A stretch of DNA of 64,000 nucleotides from contig JAULSN010000011.1 in the NCBI GenBank assembly GCA_033439765.1, positions 372,001 through 436,000 of the forward strand, given 5' to 3'. The notes beneath the pieces are model-generated. The model did no database searches. It saw only the letters and a program-made list of their open reading frames with translations, and had not been told where the DNA came from. Below are positions 33,590-44,459 of this stretch, piece after piece. Position 1 is the stretch's first letter, and each line of letters starts with the position of its first letter. The translations under genes were made by a program, and so were the position numbers. The stretch is from Lasiosphaeria ovina (taxonomy: Eukaryota > Ascomycota > Sordariomycetes > Sordariales > Lasiosphaeriaceae).

Positions 33590-34473
33590 TCAAGACATGG
33601 TGACTTCAACAGTGAAGTGAAGCGGCCGGTACTTAGGCTTGTCGGGCGAGGTATAAGATGGCGGCCCGAGCGCGGAATCTGATTGGCTAGCTTCGGTGGA
33701 TCTAGCAGGGAACGCTGAGCGATGAGAATTCGTCAGTCCCGACCACGGCACATGTATTCCATTGACAGGGTGCCACAACGGTGGATAGACCTCATAAATT
33801 TCAAGGGCAGGCAGGCTGACCGGCTCGCCTTGGCGGAGATGTGACCGAGGCCGATCAAACAGTACCACAAATTCTGCGCGTTCTTGTCCGTGAGCGGGCA
33901 AGTGGGCCGTGTCCTCGACTCGTGTCGTTTCTGCTGCGATGCCCATGGCATTATCTGCGCTATACTGGCCTCACGATCCATGTATCTGTATTGAAGGTGT
34001 TCAGCCCGGATTGAGCTTAGCGGCTTCTCGTCAACAGTCTTTTCCGTGATATAAAACCATTTCGAATCGTAAAACAGCACATCATCTGGGGCAAGAAACT
34101 CTTGGAGAGTCCAGCCACACGTGAACCACCGACTCTTGCGCATCGACGTCGCCAAATACTCTTTTCTCCCTTCATTTTCCTCAGTTGTAGTGACATCTGC
34201 GAGATAGACGAGGCAGATACGAGATTGGCGGTACTATATCTGAGCATGGAGTTAATGTCTCAAACGACGGCACATTGAGGAGCTGGAGCAGGACGGGGTC
34301 AAGGCCGAGACCCGCTCGGGGCCTATCTTGCGTGCTTGTGTTGCGATGGTCTAGTCCTGGAGGGAGACCTCGTCGTCTCCCCACGTATGCCACAAGATGG
34401 CATAATCAGGTAAGCTGGACTCGCCTCCAAAATGTTCCTCCAACTCAAAGTGTGGACGTCGATTTAGTCTCAT
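33590..34473 (-). pseudogene. HET-domain gene remnant
   Basis: On the minus strand the start region MRLNRRPHFELEEHFGG followed by DYAILWHTWGDDEVSLQD matches the opening of HET domains (family motif YAILSHTWG). A later frame reads SRWFTCGWTLQEFLAPDDV, the second HET motif (RGWTLQELLAP). After IAQIMPWAS the reading changes frame and continues AETTRVEDTAHL, the third motif (TTRVEDTAYCLLG). Stops and at least two frameshifts separate these blocks. HET proteins trigger cell death in non-self recognition (heterokaryon incompatibility); this copy cannot work as it stands. Only the HET domain, about 250 codons, is visible. Confidence 0.75.
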
Positions 34474-35529
34474 GCTGCCGACAAATGGTGCCTGATGTGG
34501 GACTGAGGCAAGAGGGGTGCAGCTCGCGACGTGCGCAGCACGAGAAAGCACACCCAGGACGCGTTAATCGCGCTGATTGTGGCTGAGGACGACTTTGCAA
34601 TTCGCTGCTTTACTTGGGCGCCCGTGGCCATTGGGCGCCAGCCTCCAGCTGGGCTCCCATCATTGATAGGTGCAAATGTCACCACTTGCATCTCGCCCCC
34701 ACAAAGTTACTGCCTGATGAGGGGGCGCAGGAGCCAAGTGGCCACTGCCCTGCCACAGCTGAAATCCGGGTCATGCCCAGCCGCACAGAAACACCAAATC
34801 CAAACTCGGTCTTCTTCGGTTGTTTCGTCGAAAAGGTCTCAAAGAAAGAACCAAGAGGTAGAAATTAAGTTGAAACTAAGGTAATGAAACAATAAAACAA
34901 GCGGTCGCTTTAACGGAGCGTCAATCAACTGATTATTTCTTAGTAATGTATTCACTAATTGCGTGAAAATAATGAAGGTGGAGAGGGAAATAAAAGAAAC
35001 CGAAGCTATTATACTTCAAGCTTCAAGCCACTGTTCTAATTAACCATTCGCCTCATAATTGTTATGTTTCTAATTGCAACGACACAAGCCATCTAAGGCA
35101 ACCCCATTCACACACCCAAGGATCGTGCATCCCATCAACCTGGCAGCATGAGGATCAGCAACAACAGAGTCCGACCCGGCCAATAAGAGCGGCGCGCATC
35201 TCGTCTTGCCTCTTCTCGTTCTGGCCCTCTTATCACCGCACTGATGGGCCGGAATTTTATGCTGCCGTCTGCTGCGGCCACGACTTGGACGTTCAGGCTC
35301 TTTATTAGGCAGCCGCCTACATCCTTGCCCACACATGCCCCCTGCCATAAGGCATAGGCGGCCGCCGACTGACGTTTTGCCCCATTTCCTTGTCCTGCTT
35401 GCAGTTTGCACAGACCAAAACTCGAGATAATATGAATATATCTTGATAAGATTGTAATCAGATGGATTCGGCGTGATGATTGTTTCATCCATCTAATCAA
35501 TCAATCGCCAAACCAACGCGAAACCCACG
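34474..35529. other. Gene-free spacer upstream of the ankyrin gene
   Basis: No coding sequence I can defend. The part near 34850-35060 is AT-rich. The promoter of the gene at 35530 should lie at the right end. Confidence 0.45.
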
Positions 35530-37721
35530 ATGGCCGACCCACTATCCATCGTCGCGGGCGTCACGGGCGTCCTGGCCTTCACAGCCAAGCTAACACGCGA
35601 GGTCATCACACTGATATCCGACGTGCGGGACGCGCCCGAAGAGATCATCGACCTGCGGTTCGAGCTGGAGCATCTGTCGTCGCTGCTGCACTCGGCGCAC
35701 GGCCTCTCGCTGCGCAACCCGCTGCGGCCCGAGGAAAAGCCGCTCGAGGCCACCGTCGAGGACTGCCTCGACCGGTGCCAGGAGGTCATGCGCGACATCA
35801 AGGACCGCCTGAGCTCGTTCCTGGCCAAGGGGAGCGGGCGCAGGAGCCCGCGCCGCTTCTTCAACTCGACGTACTGGTACTTCCGCAAGGGCGAAATCAC
35901 AAAATTCAAGGAGAGACTGCGGAACTCAAGAGCCATGCTCGACGTGTCTGTCAATGTTCTGAACGGGTGAGTGGCTGACCACAGGCTTTTCCCGGCAATA
36001 ATTATGCAGAGTTTGCTGATTGGAGGCGCAGACACTTGGTGGGCAAGGGCCAGCAGGAGATCAGAGACGAAATGGGCCGCGGCATGGACAGGCTGGCGTA
36101 CCTGTTTGAGAGCGCCGAGAACGCGCGCAAGTTCCACCGCCGGCTGCAAGACGACCTGGAGAGCGTGTCGGCGTTTGGAGGCCGGCGGGCGTCTGTGTCT
36201 GACGCAACCGACGCCGGCCTGCCGATGCGGAAATACCTCGAACAATACCATAACACTACCAGCCTGGCGCCTCCCACGGTGGCGATGCAGGAAGAGTGAG
36301 CATAGATCTTGTGCTGTACCGGTAATTATTTGAGTCAACGGGCTAACCAGCCTCTAGCTTCCTAGACGGCGAGAGCGTGACGCTGGCCTCGGCCGGCGAG
36401 ATGGTCGCCGAGGAGACACCGTCGCTCGTGCAAGCCGCACAGGCAGGTAACGCACAGCAGGCGCGGGCGCTGATATCGCTCGGAGCCGAGCCGTCGGCGC
36501 GGCTGCACGACGGGCGCACGGCGCTGCACTTCTGCGCCATCTACGACGACGTGGCCACGGCCGAGGTGCTTCTCGAGCACGGCGCCGAAGTCGACGCCAC
36601 AGACCAAAAGTCTCGGGCGCCCATGAGGGTTGCGCTGAGCAGCGAGTCGTACGCCGTGGCGGCGCTACTGCTGCGCAAGGGCTGTGCCGTCGAGAAGATG
36701 CTCCCCGCGCTGCTCGACGCTGTCAGGGACGGGGAAGGGATTCCAGGGTTCAAAGACTTCCTGGCCGCGCTGCGCGAGCGCCTCGACGTATCTGAGGGAA
36801 CACCGCACTTGTTGCATGAGGTGATTGGACGCGAGGACGACACGTCGCTGTGTCTCTTGCTCGAGGGCGGGTTCGACCCAAATACTCGAGATGCATGCGG
36901 TGAGAACCCCTATGCTTTCCTCCCCTGCCATCTCAACACCCGCTGACAATATTTCGTCTTTGCGCAGGAATCTCACCGATCCACCACGCCATCATCCTCA
37001 AGCGGCAGTCGACGGTCAAGCTGCTCCTCAAGCACGGCGCCGACAAGAACGACTACCTGCCGCCCGAAACCCACGACCACCTGCGCGACGACATTGCCTG
37101 GCACCGGCCGCTGTTCCCGATGCTCGTCTCGGGCATCACGCCCATCGCAACGGCCGCGCGGGCCATGTCAGACCCCGAAATGCTGCTGCTGCTGCTCGAG
37201 GCCGGGGCGGACCCCAACTGGGAGTACCCGTCGGATGGTAATCTCACCCCCCTCCCCCCCTGTAATTACCATGCCGTAACCAACTCTGACAAATTCCAGG
37301 CATCATCGCGATAATCGGCCTCTGCGCCGGCCAGTACCTGGACTCCGCCAAGCTGCTCGTCGACTTCGGGTCGCACGTCAACCACAAAAACCACACGGGG
37401 CACAGCGCGATGTACTGGGCGGCCGTGTGCGGCAACGACGCGCTACTACAGTACATGCTGGACCGCGGGGAAGGCGACCTGGGAATCGTGTGCGAGGCCG
37501 ACGGCCGCTGGACGCTGCTGCACGCCGCCGCGCACCAGAACCGCGCCGACGTCGCGCGCACCCTCGTCGCGCGCGGCGCGGATCTGCTGGCGCGAGATGT
37601 CAGGGGCCTGACGCCGGCTGATGTGGCGGTGGCGTATAGGAATGGGGATATGGCGAGGTTTCTGGGTGAGAGGACGAGGGAGGTGGTTGAGGCGTTGAGG
37701 GGTGGGGTTGATGAGGGGTGA
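35530..37721 (+). CDS. Ankyrin-repeat protein with a STAND/NLR-like N-terminal domain
   Basis: Five exons, 35530-35966, 36032-36295, 36358-36899, 36968-37237 and 37300-37721, give 644 aa in one frame. The N-terminus (MADPLSIVAGVTGVLAFTAK, then helical sequence to about residue 140) is the fungal N-terminal domain found on STAND/NLR-type proteins. A helical linker follows. From about residue 250 there are ankyrin units: DGRTALHFCAIYDDVATAEVL, ISPIHHAIILKRQSTVKLLL, TPIATAARAMSDPEMLLLL, SAMYWAAVCGNDALLQYML, WTLLHAAAHQNRADVARTLV and LTPADVAVAYRNGDMARFL. There is no NACHT or NB-ARC ATPase between them. Such proteins may act as adaptors or decoys in fungal innate recognition; no partner is visible next to it. 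Introns are short, with clean borders. Confidence 0.88.
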
Positions 37722-38885
37722 GTTTTGAGGTTGTGGTTGGTGGCGGCCTTCCGCCTTCTCTCTTCTGGTGAGGGGGTTCATGTTCACCGCGTGCAGAAGA
37801 TGAGTTTCTAGTGTGATCGAGGTCGCCTTCAAGTGGGAAGCTGGGAAACGTCCTGTTGCGCACGTCCATCGGAAGGTACCCTGGACAACGAGTATTGTAG
37901 TTCAAGATTGTCCAAGCCTTGTCTTTTCCGCATGCAGGTGTCTTGCCGCTTTGCTGAGTTCATGATAGTCGATATCCCCGGACCTCTGCCGCTCAACTCA
38001 CACAACGTCTGATGTCAAATTCCACGATACTTTCCCTGCTTTTTGTCTTCGCATTGCTGCTTATTGACAACAACAAGAATCGAACCACTTACGTTCCCTT
38101 TGCAGCACGCCAGGGGGTCAGCGGAAGAACACCACCTTTTGCTTCAAAACGAAAATAAACAAAAAAGGTAAAAGGGAAAAAAAGTGGCTCTTCATCTCTG
38201 GTACCAATTCCATAATCAGTCATTCGGCCCGATATGAAATACGAATGTCGAGGTGTTACACTCAAATTGGCTTTGTTTGTTCGTGAATCTCAGCGATAAG
38301 GAGAAATGCGCACAGGGTTAGGGTTGATATGCAAATATCCAACAACCCCACTAATCGGGGCAGCCCGCTCGGTGTTGGCAGTTGGGGGTCTCAGGTGGAG
38401 TCGCATCAGGCCATGACATCATGGTCTGACGCACGCCAGGGCGCCGCCGAGACTGCCGATCGCCTGGCGCCCCAGTGGCAGCGCTGAAAGGGCCACTTCT
38501 CAACGTCATTGAGGAGCATTAGCCATGGCTTTTGTCGAGCACAGCATCCGCATTCTGTCATTGCCAATCCAAGTCTCCCGCGTTTACTGTTTTGTGTTCA
38601 GTTTGCTGCACCTTCCGCAGTGCAACCCGTCTGGGCGTGCCTGCCTAACCCGGACCCAATTCCCACTCAGTAAGCAGGAACACACAGGTCACAAAATGCA
38701 GTGCCTCACTATTTCCGTGCATTTTTGCCACCGCCGTCCCGACTTCCCCTTGCCCTAGAGCCGCTAATTCCTTTTCACGATCGAGTGGCCGCCCTCGCTC
38801 TTACCTACCTCAATCTCAATCCCAACCTCGAACCCCCCACCCGCGGAACACAGCCGAATTAAATACAAAACTGGCAGCACGTAAA
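37722..38885. other. Gene-free spacer and promoter
   Basis: No supported gene. A TTAGGG-like doublet at 38315 is probably chance. The last 100 bases before 38886 are C/A-rich (CCTCAATCTCAATCCCAACC), typical of a fungal 5' UTR. Confidence 0.45.
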
Positions 38886-39983
38886 ATGGCCGACACAGCG
38901 ACTGACACTCACACAACACCGCAACACGGAAATGGAAACACGACCGCGCCCCCAGACAATGGCATGGCCAACGGCTCTGCCGGCAGCACCGACGAATCGA
39001 AAGGCGCAATCTTGCGAGACATGTCGGTGACATCGGGGACGCTCACGGGGCCGGTGCCGGACCTGCCCGAGGCGCACGGGCTGCCGCGGCTCAACTACAA
39101 CCTGTGGGACTACAAGATGAAGCTGTTCATCGTGACGGGGCTGCTAGTAATCGAGTCGAGCCTGCTGCCCATCGCGCTGTTCTACGGGCTGTGGTTCTCG
39201 ACGACGCTGCGCCACGGCATCATCTTCGCCATCATCACGTCCTTTTTCGGGTTAGTGACAGGCATCGAGTTCGCGCTGCGCTGCTGGAAACTGATCCTGC
39301 CGCGCGACGAGTACCGCCCCATCGGCGGCGCCCGCTGGAGGTTCGACTTCACCCACATGACGCTGTCGTGCGGCTACACCATCATGACGGGCATCCTGAT
39401 CGGCGCGTCCATCCCGCACGAGCCGCTGGTGCGCCCGCTCGCCATACCCGTCCCGCTGTTCTTCATCCAGCTCGGCCTACAGCTTATTGCGACTGGCGTC
39501 ATGAGCGCCCGCGCCGTCCCCGCCCCGTGTCGTATTAGCTCCGTCCCCAAGGGCGCCCGCACCCCGCCCCTCGTCTACACCCTCGTCGAGGACATTGTCG
39601 CCGTCGACGGCGCTGCTGGGCTCTCGTACCGCAAGGCTCTTCTGGCGCGCTACGAGGCCAGCCCTGCGTTCCGCAAAATGATTGCCCAGCAGAACTGGTT
39701 CTGGGGCGTCGGCGCGCTGGTCGATGGCGTCGGCACCATGGTCGTCATCTGGACGGTGCCGCAGGAGGTGGCCTACGGCGTTGGTGCGTTTTGTCTTTCT
39801 CTATGGTTGCCAGCCCTTTTTTTGTCGTCATGCTAACAGTTTGTGCGCTGTCTAGGCTGGGGAAGCCCGTTTGTCTTCACTATCATATGGACCGTCACCA
39901 CGGTCCTGTGGGTTCGCCGTAGCCTGCGCGAGGAAAAGAGGCTGTGGCGCGCGAGCCACGACCAGAGCGCTCCGAAAATATGA
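38886..39983 (+). CDS. Multi-pass membrane protein, family not recognised
   Basis: Two exons, 38886-39783 and 39856-39983, with a phase-1 intron (GTGCGT..TCTAG), give 341 aa. The first 70 residues are polar (Thr, Asn, Gly, Ser) and probably cytosolic. Then come about six helices: LFIVTGLLVIESSLLPIAL, IIFAIITSFFGLVTGIEF, MTLSCGYTIMTGILIGASI, PVPLFFIQLGLQLIATGVM, WGVGALVDGVGTMVVIWTV, and FVFTIIWTVTTVLWV in the second exon, followed by a short basic tail. A lumenal or cytosolic loop around residues 220-270 is charged. The pattern is common among uncharacterised fungal integral membrane proteins; no transporter motif was found. The splice is secure because the intron restores a helix. Confidence 0.78.
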
Positions 39984-40682
39984 TTTATCTTGTGTTTTGA
40001 ATGCGGTGCGTTGGCTTGGTGGTACCTTGGCACACCTTACATAGAATTGCACTTTACCAGCCTAGAATTCGGGTTTTGCGTATATTTCATCAAAACATAA
40101 ATGTCACTAGTATGGTTGTAACATCTTAGCAAACAGCTCGAGTTACTTCGCTCCTCTCGTGCGACTCCAAGCAAACAGAAGAAGTACCCGACGTGATGCA
40201 AGAAAAATGTGGTCCTTTGTGGGGTTGGGTTCCATAAGATAGACGAGCTGGTGCAAGTCGGGATTGGCGCGCTTGTAGACTTTTAATCTAGGTATTCAGG
40301 GGTCGGAGCTGAGGGGGCATCACCGGCTGCACTGCAATATCAAGCGGGTTAATACCCGGTTTGGCCTGACGAGCGCCGCCGCTTCGGTACAACAGTACGG
40401 CCAAGACGCCGTGCGGAGGTAACTCGTTGAACACGATCAGCCACGAGACGGGAGAAGCGAGCAAAACATTACCACCAATGGTGTCTGTTACTGATTAATG
40501 TGGTGGCATTATATGGTTGAGTTCTCCCTAGAATTGGCTACCAAGGGTTGGTCCTGGGAATATCTTCCTGCTGTTCAACTGTTCCAACACTTGTCCGTGC
40601 CAATGGATTCCTGACATCGATGACATTCTCCTGAATCACCAATCGCCACATCAGACGAGACCAAACATTGCCCGACCCGAAG
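39984..40682. other. Gene-free spacer
   Basis: Mixed composition. Contains the promoter of the GH43 gene at its right end. Nothing else was recognised. Confidence 0.4.
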
Positions 40683-42413
40683 ATGAAGGTCCAGAGAGCC
40701 GCGGCGCTGGCTGCGAGCTGCCTCAACGCGCTAACCACCTGTCACGACGTCGACGCCTCGCCAGCTCCCCAGGCCACAACCTTCTCCAACCCCGTCCTCT
40801 GGCAAGACTACCCTGACCTGGACGTGTTCCGCGTGGGCGACGTCTTCTACTACTCATCCTCAACATTCGCATACTCACCCGGCGCGCCCGTGCTGCGGTC
40901 GTACGACCTGGTCAACTGGGAGCCCGTGACGCACAGCGTGCCGCGGCTCAACTTTGGCGCCAAGTACGACCTCGGCCCTTCGTCCCAAGCCTACGTCAAG
41001 GGCATTTGGGCGTCGAGCCTGCGGTACCGCGCGTCGACCGACACGTTCCACTGGCTGGGCTGCGTCGAGAGCAGCCGCACGTACGTGTGGACGGCCGCGG
41101 GCACCCACGCCGGCCGCAACCACGGTGCTGTGGCTAACGCCAACTGGAACTGGACCAGCCATACTCCACCGCTCGCCTCGTGCTACTACGACGCCGGGCT
41201 GCTGGTCGACGACGACGCCGCCGAGACGCTGTACGTGGCCTACGGCAACACGCGCATCCGCGTCGCGCAGCTGTCGCCCGACGGCCTGGCCGAGGTCAAG
41301 TCGCAGGAGGTCTACGCCGCGGCGTTCACCGTCGAGGGCTCGCGCATGTACAAGATCAACGGGACGTACTACATCCTCGTCACGCGCCCCGCGGCCGCCG
41401 AGTACGTGCTGCGGTCCACTACCGGCCCGTTCGGGCCGTACCGCCTCGCGCCGCGGCCGCTGGTGTCGAGCATCGCCGGGCCACTGAGCAGCGGCGCCGG
41501 CTTCGCGCACCAGGGCTCCATCGTCGACACGCCCGACGGGAAGTGGTACTACGTCGCGTTCCTCGACGCGTACCCCGGCGGCCGCATCCCCGTCGTCGCG
41601 CCGCTGACCTGGACGCCCGACGGCTGGCCGCAGCTCGTGACGGATTCTGCTGGCCGCTGGGGCGCTGCGTACCCGCCTCCGGTCGTGAACAGCAGCTGGG
41701 CACAGGCGGCGGCGTCGCCGCTCGGCACGGACGCCTTTGAGGGATCCGCGCTCAGCCACGCGTGGGAGTGGAACCACAATCCGGATGACGCCAGGTGGCG
41801 GCTCGCTGGGAGTAGCAATAGCACCAGTGGCAACGGCAGCAGCAACAAGGCCGCCGGCGGGGTGGTGCTGCAGACAGCCACCGTGACGGCAGACCTGTTC
41901 GCGGCGCGCAACACGCTGACGCAGCGCATCCTCGGCCCCAAGGCCGCCGGCACGTTCCGGCTCGACGCGCGGGGGATGCGCGCCGGGGACCGCGCCGGCG
42001 CCGTCCTCTTCCGCGACCGCGCGGCCTACATTGGCGTGTGGGTTGATGACAAAAATAGCAGTGTGGCGCGGCTTGTCGTCGTGAGTAACCTGACTCTGGC
42101 GCAGGGCACGTGGGCGACGGCGTCCGCGGGGACGGTCGTGGCCACGGGGCCCGCGCTGGCGGCGGATGGGCTGGGCGACGTGTGGCTGCGCGTTGATGCT
42201 GATGTGACGCCTGCGTTTGGGACGAGTACCGAGCGCACGGCTACGTTTGCGTATAGTGTTGATGGCGGGAAGAGTTTTGTGCGCCTAGGCCCGGCGGTGG
42301 CGATGAGTAATTCGTGGCAGCTCTTTTCTGGGTACCGGTTTGGTGTGTTCAATCATGCTACCCGCGCGCTTGGTGGTGAGGTTACTGTTAAGAGCTTTAC
42401 TATGAGCCAGTGA
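40683..42413 (+). CDS. Secreted glycoside hydrolase family 43 (beta-xylosidase/arabinofuranosidase type)
   Basis: A single exon of 576 aa. The start at 40683 puts a signal peptide (KVQRAAALAASCLNALTTC) first; an in-frame ATG 15 bases upstream is less good. The GH43 five-bladed propeller begins FSNPVLWQDYPDLDVFRVGD, with the catalytic base in the DYPDLD segment (Asp45 likely). Asp170 in ASCYYDAGLLV fits the pKa-modulating residue and Glu218 in FTVEGSRMYKINGTYY fits the acid. From about residue 355 a second beta-rich domain follows (LSHAWEWNHNPDDARW onward), like the C-terminal concanavalin-A-type domain of GH43 beta-xylosidases. Many Asn-X-Ser/Thr sites fit secretion. It should act on hemicellulose side chains or xylo-oligosaccharides; the exact substrate cannot be told. 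Confidence 0.9.
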   Translation: MKVQRAAALAASCLNALTTCHDVDASPAPQATTFSNPVLWQDYPDLDVFRVGDVFYYSSSTFAYSPGAPVLRSYDLVNWEPVTHSVPRLNFGAKYDLGPSSQAYVKGIWASSLRYRASTDTFHWLGCVESSRTYVWTAAGTHAGRNHGAVANANWNWTSHTPPLASCYYDAGLLVDDDAAETLYVAYGNTRIRVAQLSPDGLAEVKSQEVYAAAFTVEGSRMYKINGTYYILVTRPAAAEYVLRSTTGPFGPYRLAPRPLVSSIAGPLSSGAGFAHQGSIVDTPDGKWYYVAFLDAYPGGRIPVVAPLTWTPDGWPQLVTDSAGRWGAAYPPPVVNSSWAQAAASPLGTDAFEGSALSHAWEWNHNPDDARWRLAGSSNSTSGNGSSNKAAGGVVLQTATVTADLFAARNTLTQRILGPKAAGTFRLDARGMRAGDRAGAVLFRDRAAYIGVWVDDKNSSVARLVVVSNLTLAQGTWATASAGTVVATGPALAADGLGDVWLRVDADVTPAFGTSTERTATFAYSVDGGKSFVRLGPAVAMSNSWQLFSGYRFGVFNHATRALGGEVTVKSFTMSQ

Positions 42414-43005
42414 CGGAAGGGTTGACTATTAGAGTGGGTACATTTAGTTTTGTGATTATACATTTATCCTATGCCGGTATGACTCTGACGGTGCTGTTGA
42501 ATTGTTTGACCTTTTGCAGTACCGAAGCCTTGCGATGTCATGAAGAAGGCATGCCTCAGCGACAAGGAGAAGGTAGTGATAGGATGTATCAAGTTCTTCC
42601 TCTGTGGCGACAAGGCTAGGGAAGAGTTTGAAGACGAATCAAGCGGCGACGAGATCGATCTCAAAAAAGTCAAACACCAGTCTGGTATCAACCAGAAGCC
42701 CAAAAACGCCAAAAAGCATGGGTGGCCGACATGGTTGTGGGGAAAAAGATGCGCCGAGCGTTGGTGTGATGTGCGCCCCGCAGTTTTTGGAGGAGAGAAA
42801 CATCACGAGTCGGAAAAAGGTGCACGGAGCGTTCAGCTCGCGAGATCATGTGACATAACCCTGCAGCATGGACTCGACAAGATCCAGGTTGTCCAGAACC
42901 TGGCCAGAGCCGACCTGCAGAGCCCTGCCAGCAAATGGAACATGCGCCATTTGATCGCCTACAGGCTGCTTATCCGTCCGCAATCTGCGTTTCTTCCCGT
43001 CTTCG

Positions 43006-43674
43006 ATGCTCTCCACCGAGACGATTGTCCCGTATGCTACGACGACGGCCAAGGTGCACGCCACTGACGACACGGATTTGACCGGGGCTGTGCTGCTGGC
43101 ATACCGCGATGTCGAGCAGCAGCGCCGATCGCCTCGCACCACGGCCACCGCCGACACTTTTGCTCTTGCTGGCCCCGTCGACGATGTTGTAACGCGCGTC
43201 GCCCGCTACATGTTGGACTGGTATGACGGCCGCTGGCCCGATCGCACCGCCGGCGAGCTGCCCTGTGATGTCGGCAATGCAACTGAGGTGTGCATCCGCC
43301 GCTTCAAGGCCGGCGCCCATGTCCGCAACAGCGGGGTTGGCCACGGCCAAGCCGGAAACGGATCTCTGATGAGATGCATCCCCACTGCACTCTTCTGCGC
43401 CTGTCCGTCCGTTCGACCGTCCGGCTGGGATGCCGACCACGTGCAGGTCCGGATCGAGGCAGAATCCATGGCCATCTCGGCCATCACCCACGACGGCCTG
43501 CGCTGCACTATTGCTTGCGCCGCCTACAACACCATGGTGCATGCCCTCGTGCATGGCAGAACCCCCGCCGACGCGTGGCAGGCCGCCAAGGATGCTGCAC
43601 ATCGCTTGCGTGGTACCGCGAACTTCAACGTCTCCAGTTTGCATCTAAGTTCACCAGCATTATCGAGTACATGA
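43006..43674 (+). pseudogene. ADP-ribosylglycohydrolase-family fragment, cut at both ends
   Basis: A 222-aa frame. It has a metal-binding DDTD (HATDDTDLTGAVLLAY, residues 18-33) as in DraG/ARH enzymes, then the family's RNSGVGHGQAGNGSLMR (RGNGSLMR-like) block, then ESMAISAITHDGLRCTIAC, matching the conserved SxxTH helix. The usual N-terminal GxxxGDAxG motif about 50 residues before the DDTD is missing, and so is the C-terminal DxDT metal site, because the frame ends soon after the helical core. These enzymes remove ADP-ribose from proteins or nucleic acids. With half the metal site gone this copy is unlikely to be active as drawn; an unseen upstream exon cannot be excluded. Confidence 0.65.
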
Positions 43675-44459
43675 TACCTAAAACCAGCTGGTTATCGTGC
43701 AGGGTTATAAAGGCATGACTTTGCCTCGGCTGATACCGGTGATGGGTGCAGCGCGGTGACTTTTGAACACCGAGACGGGGAGGAGAAGCTGCAGTGAAAC
43801 TGAGAGCTAGTTAAAGTGCCACGGTGTACGACCGTGCGAGGGCGCATCAAGCGGTGATTTCAAGACGTATCTAGGCCTGCACGGAGGCATTTCCCAGAAC
43901 CGATGTACGAGTCTTCTGGGCTTGATCCTCAGAGTCAATCCTTGACCGTCACTCGTCTACGCCGCCACTTATCATCTTGACTTGGACTGTCCCTGTGTAA
44001 ATCCTGCCTTTCTTGGCTAGGACCTCATATCGTCTCTTACGGTAGCTAGCGATTCCTTTCTTGGCGAGCGTCGGGCTAAATACAAAAAGATATTGGCCTG
44101 AACGGCAGTTCGAACGTCATGACCATGATGGTACCAAAAACAAAACAAAAAAAAAAAAAAAAAAACAGATTCCTCTGCACAGAGACACAAGATTGTGCTC
44201 TCGCAGTTCAAAACAGACACGTAGCTCAGATAATTCAGGAACTGTACAGTCAAGAATAGCGGAAAGAGCCTCCTTTCCTAAACTAGCATTCCATTCGGTA
44301 ACATAAACACAATATGACAGGGAAAGAAAGCCGGCCTTCAGATACCATATGTGGAACAAGGAGTACACGTGTGGCTGGGATACCTTACTTGAGGGAGAGC
44401 TACGCACTATTGGACGTGAATTTGTGCCACGCACCAGACCACATGGGATCAAGTCTCCC
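43675..44459. other. Gene-free spacer
   Basis: No coding sequence seen. It holds an A-rich run at 44139-44166, possibly the tail of an old retrotransposed sequence, and the 3' UTR of the minus-strand DUF1996 gene. Confidence 0.4.

Noticed and set aside
42540..43067. 175-codon plus frame just before the ADP-ribosylglycohydrolase fragment
   Set aside because: Considered as the missing 5' exon, but it has no GDA-type motif and no donor that leads into the fragment in frame.
44139..44166. A-rich tract as the tail of a processed pseudogene
   Set aside because: No coding remnant upstream and no flanking duplication found.
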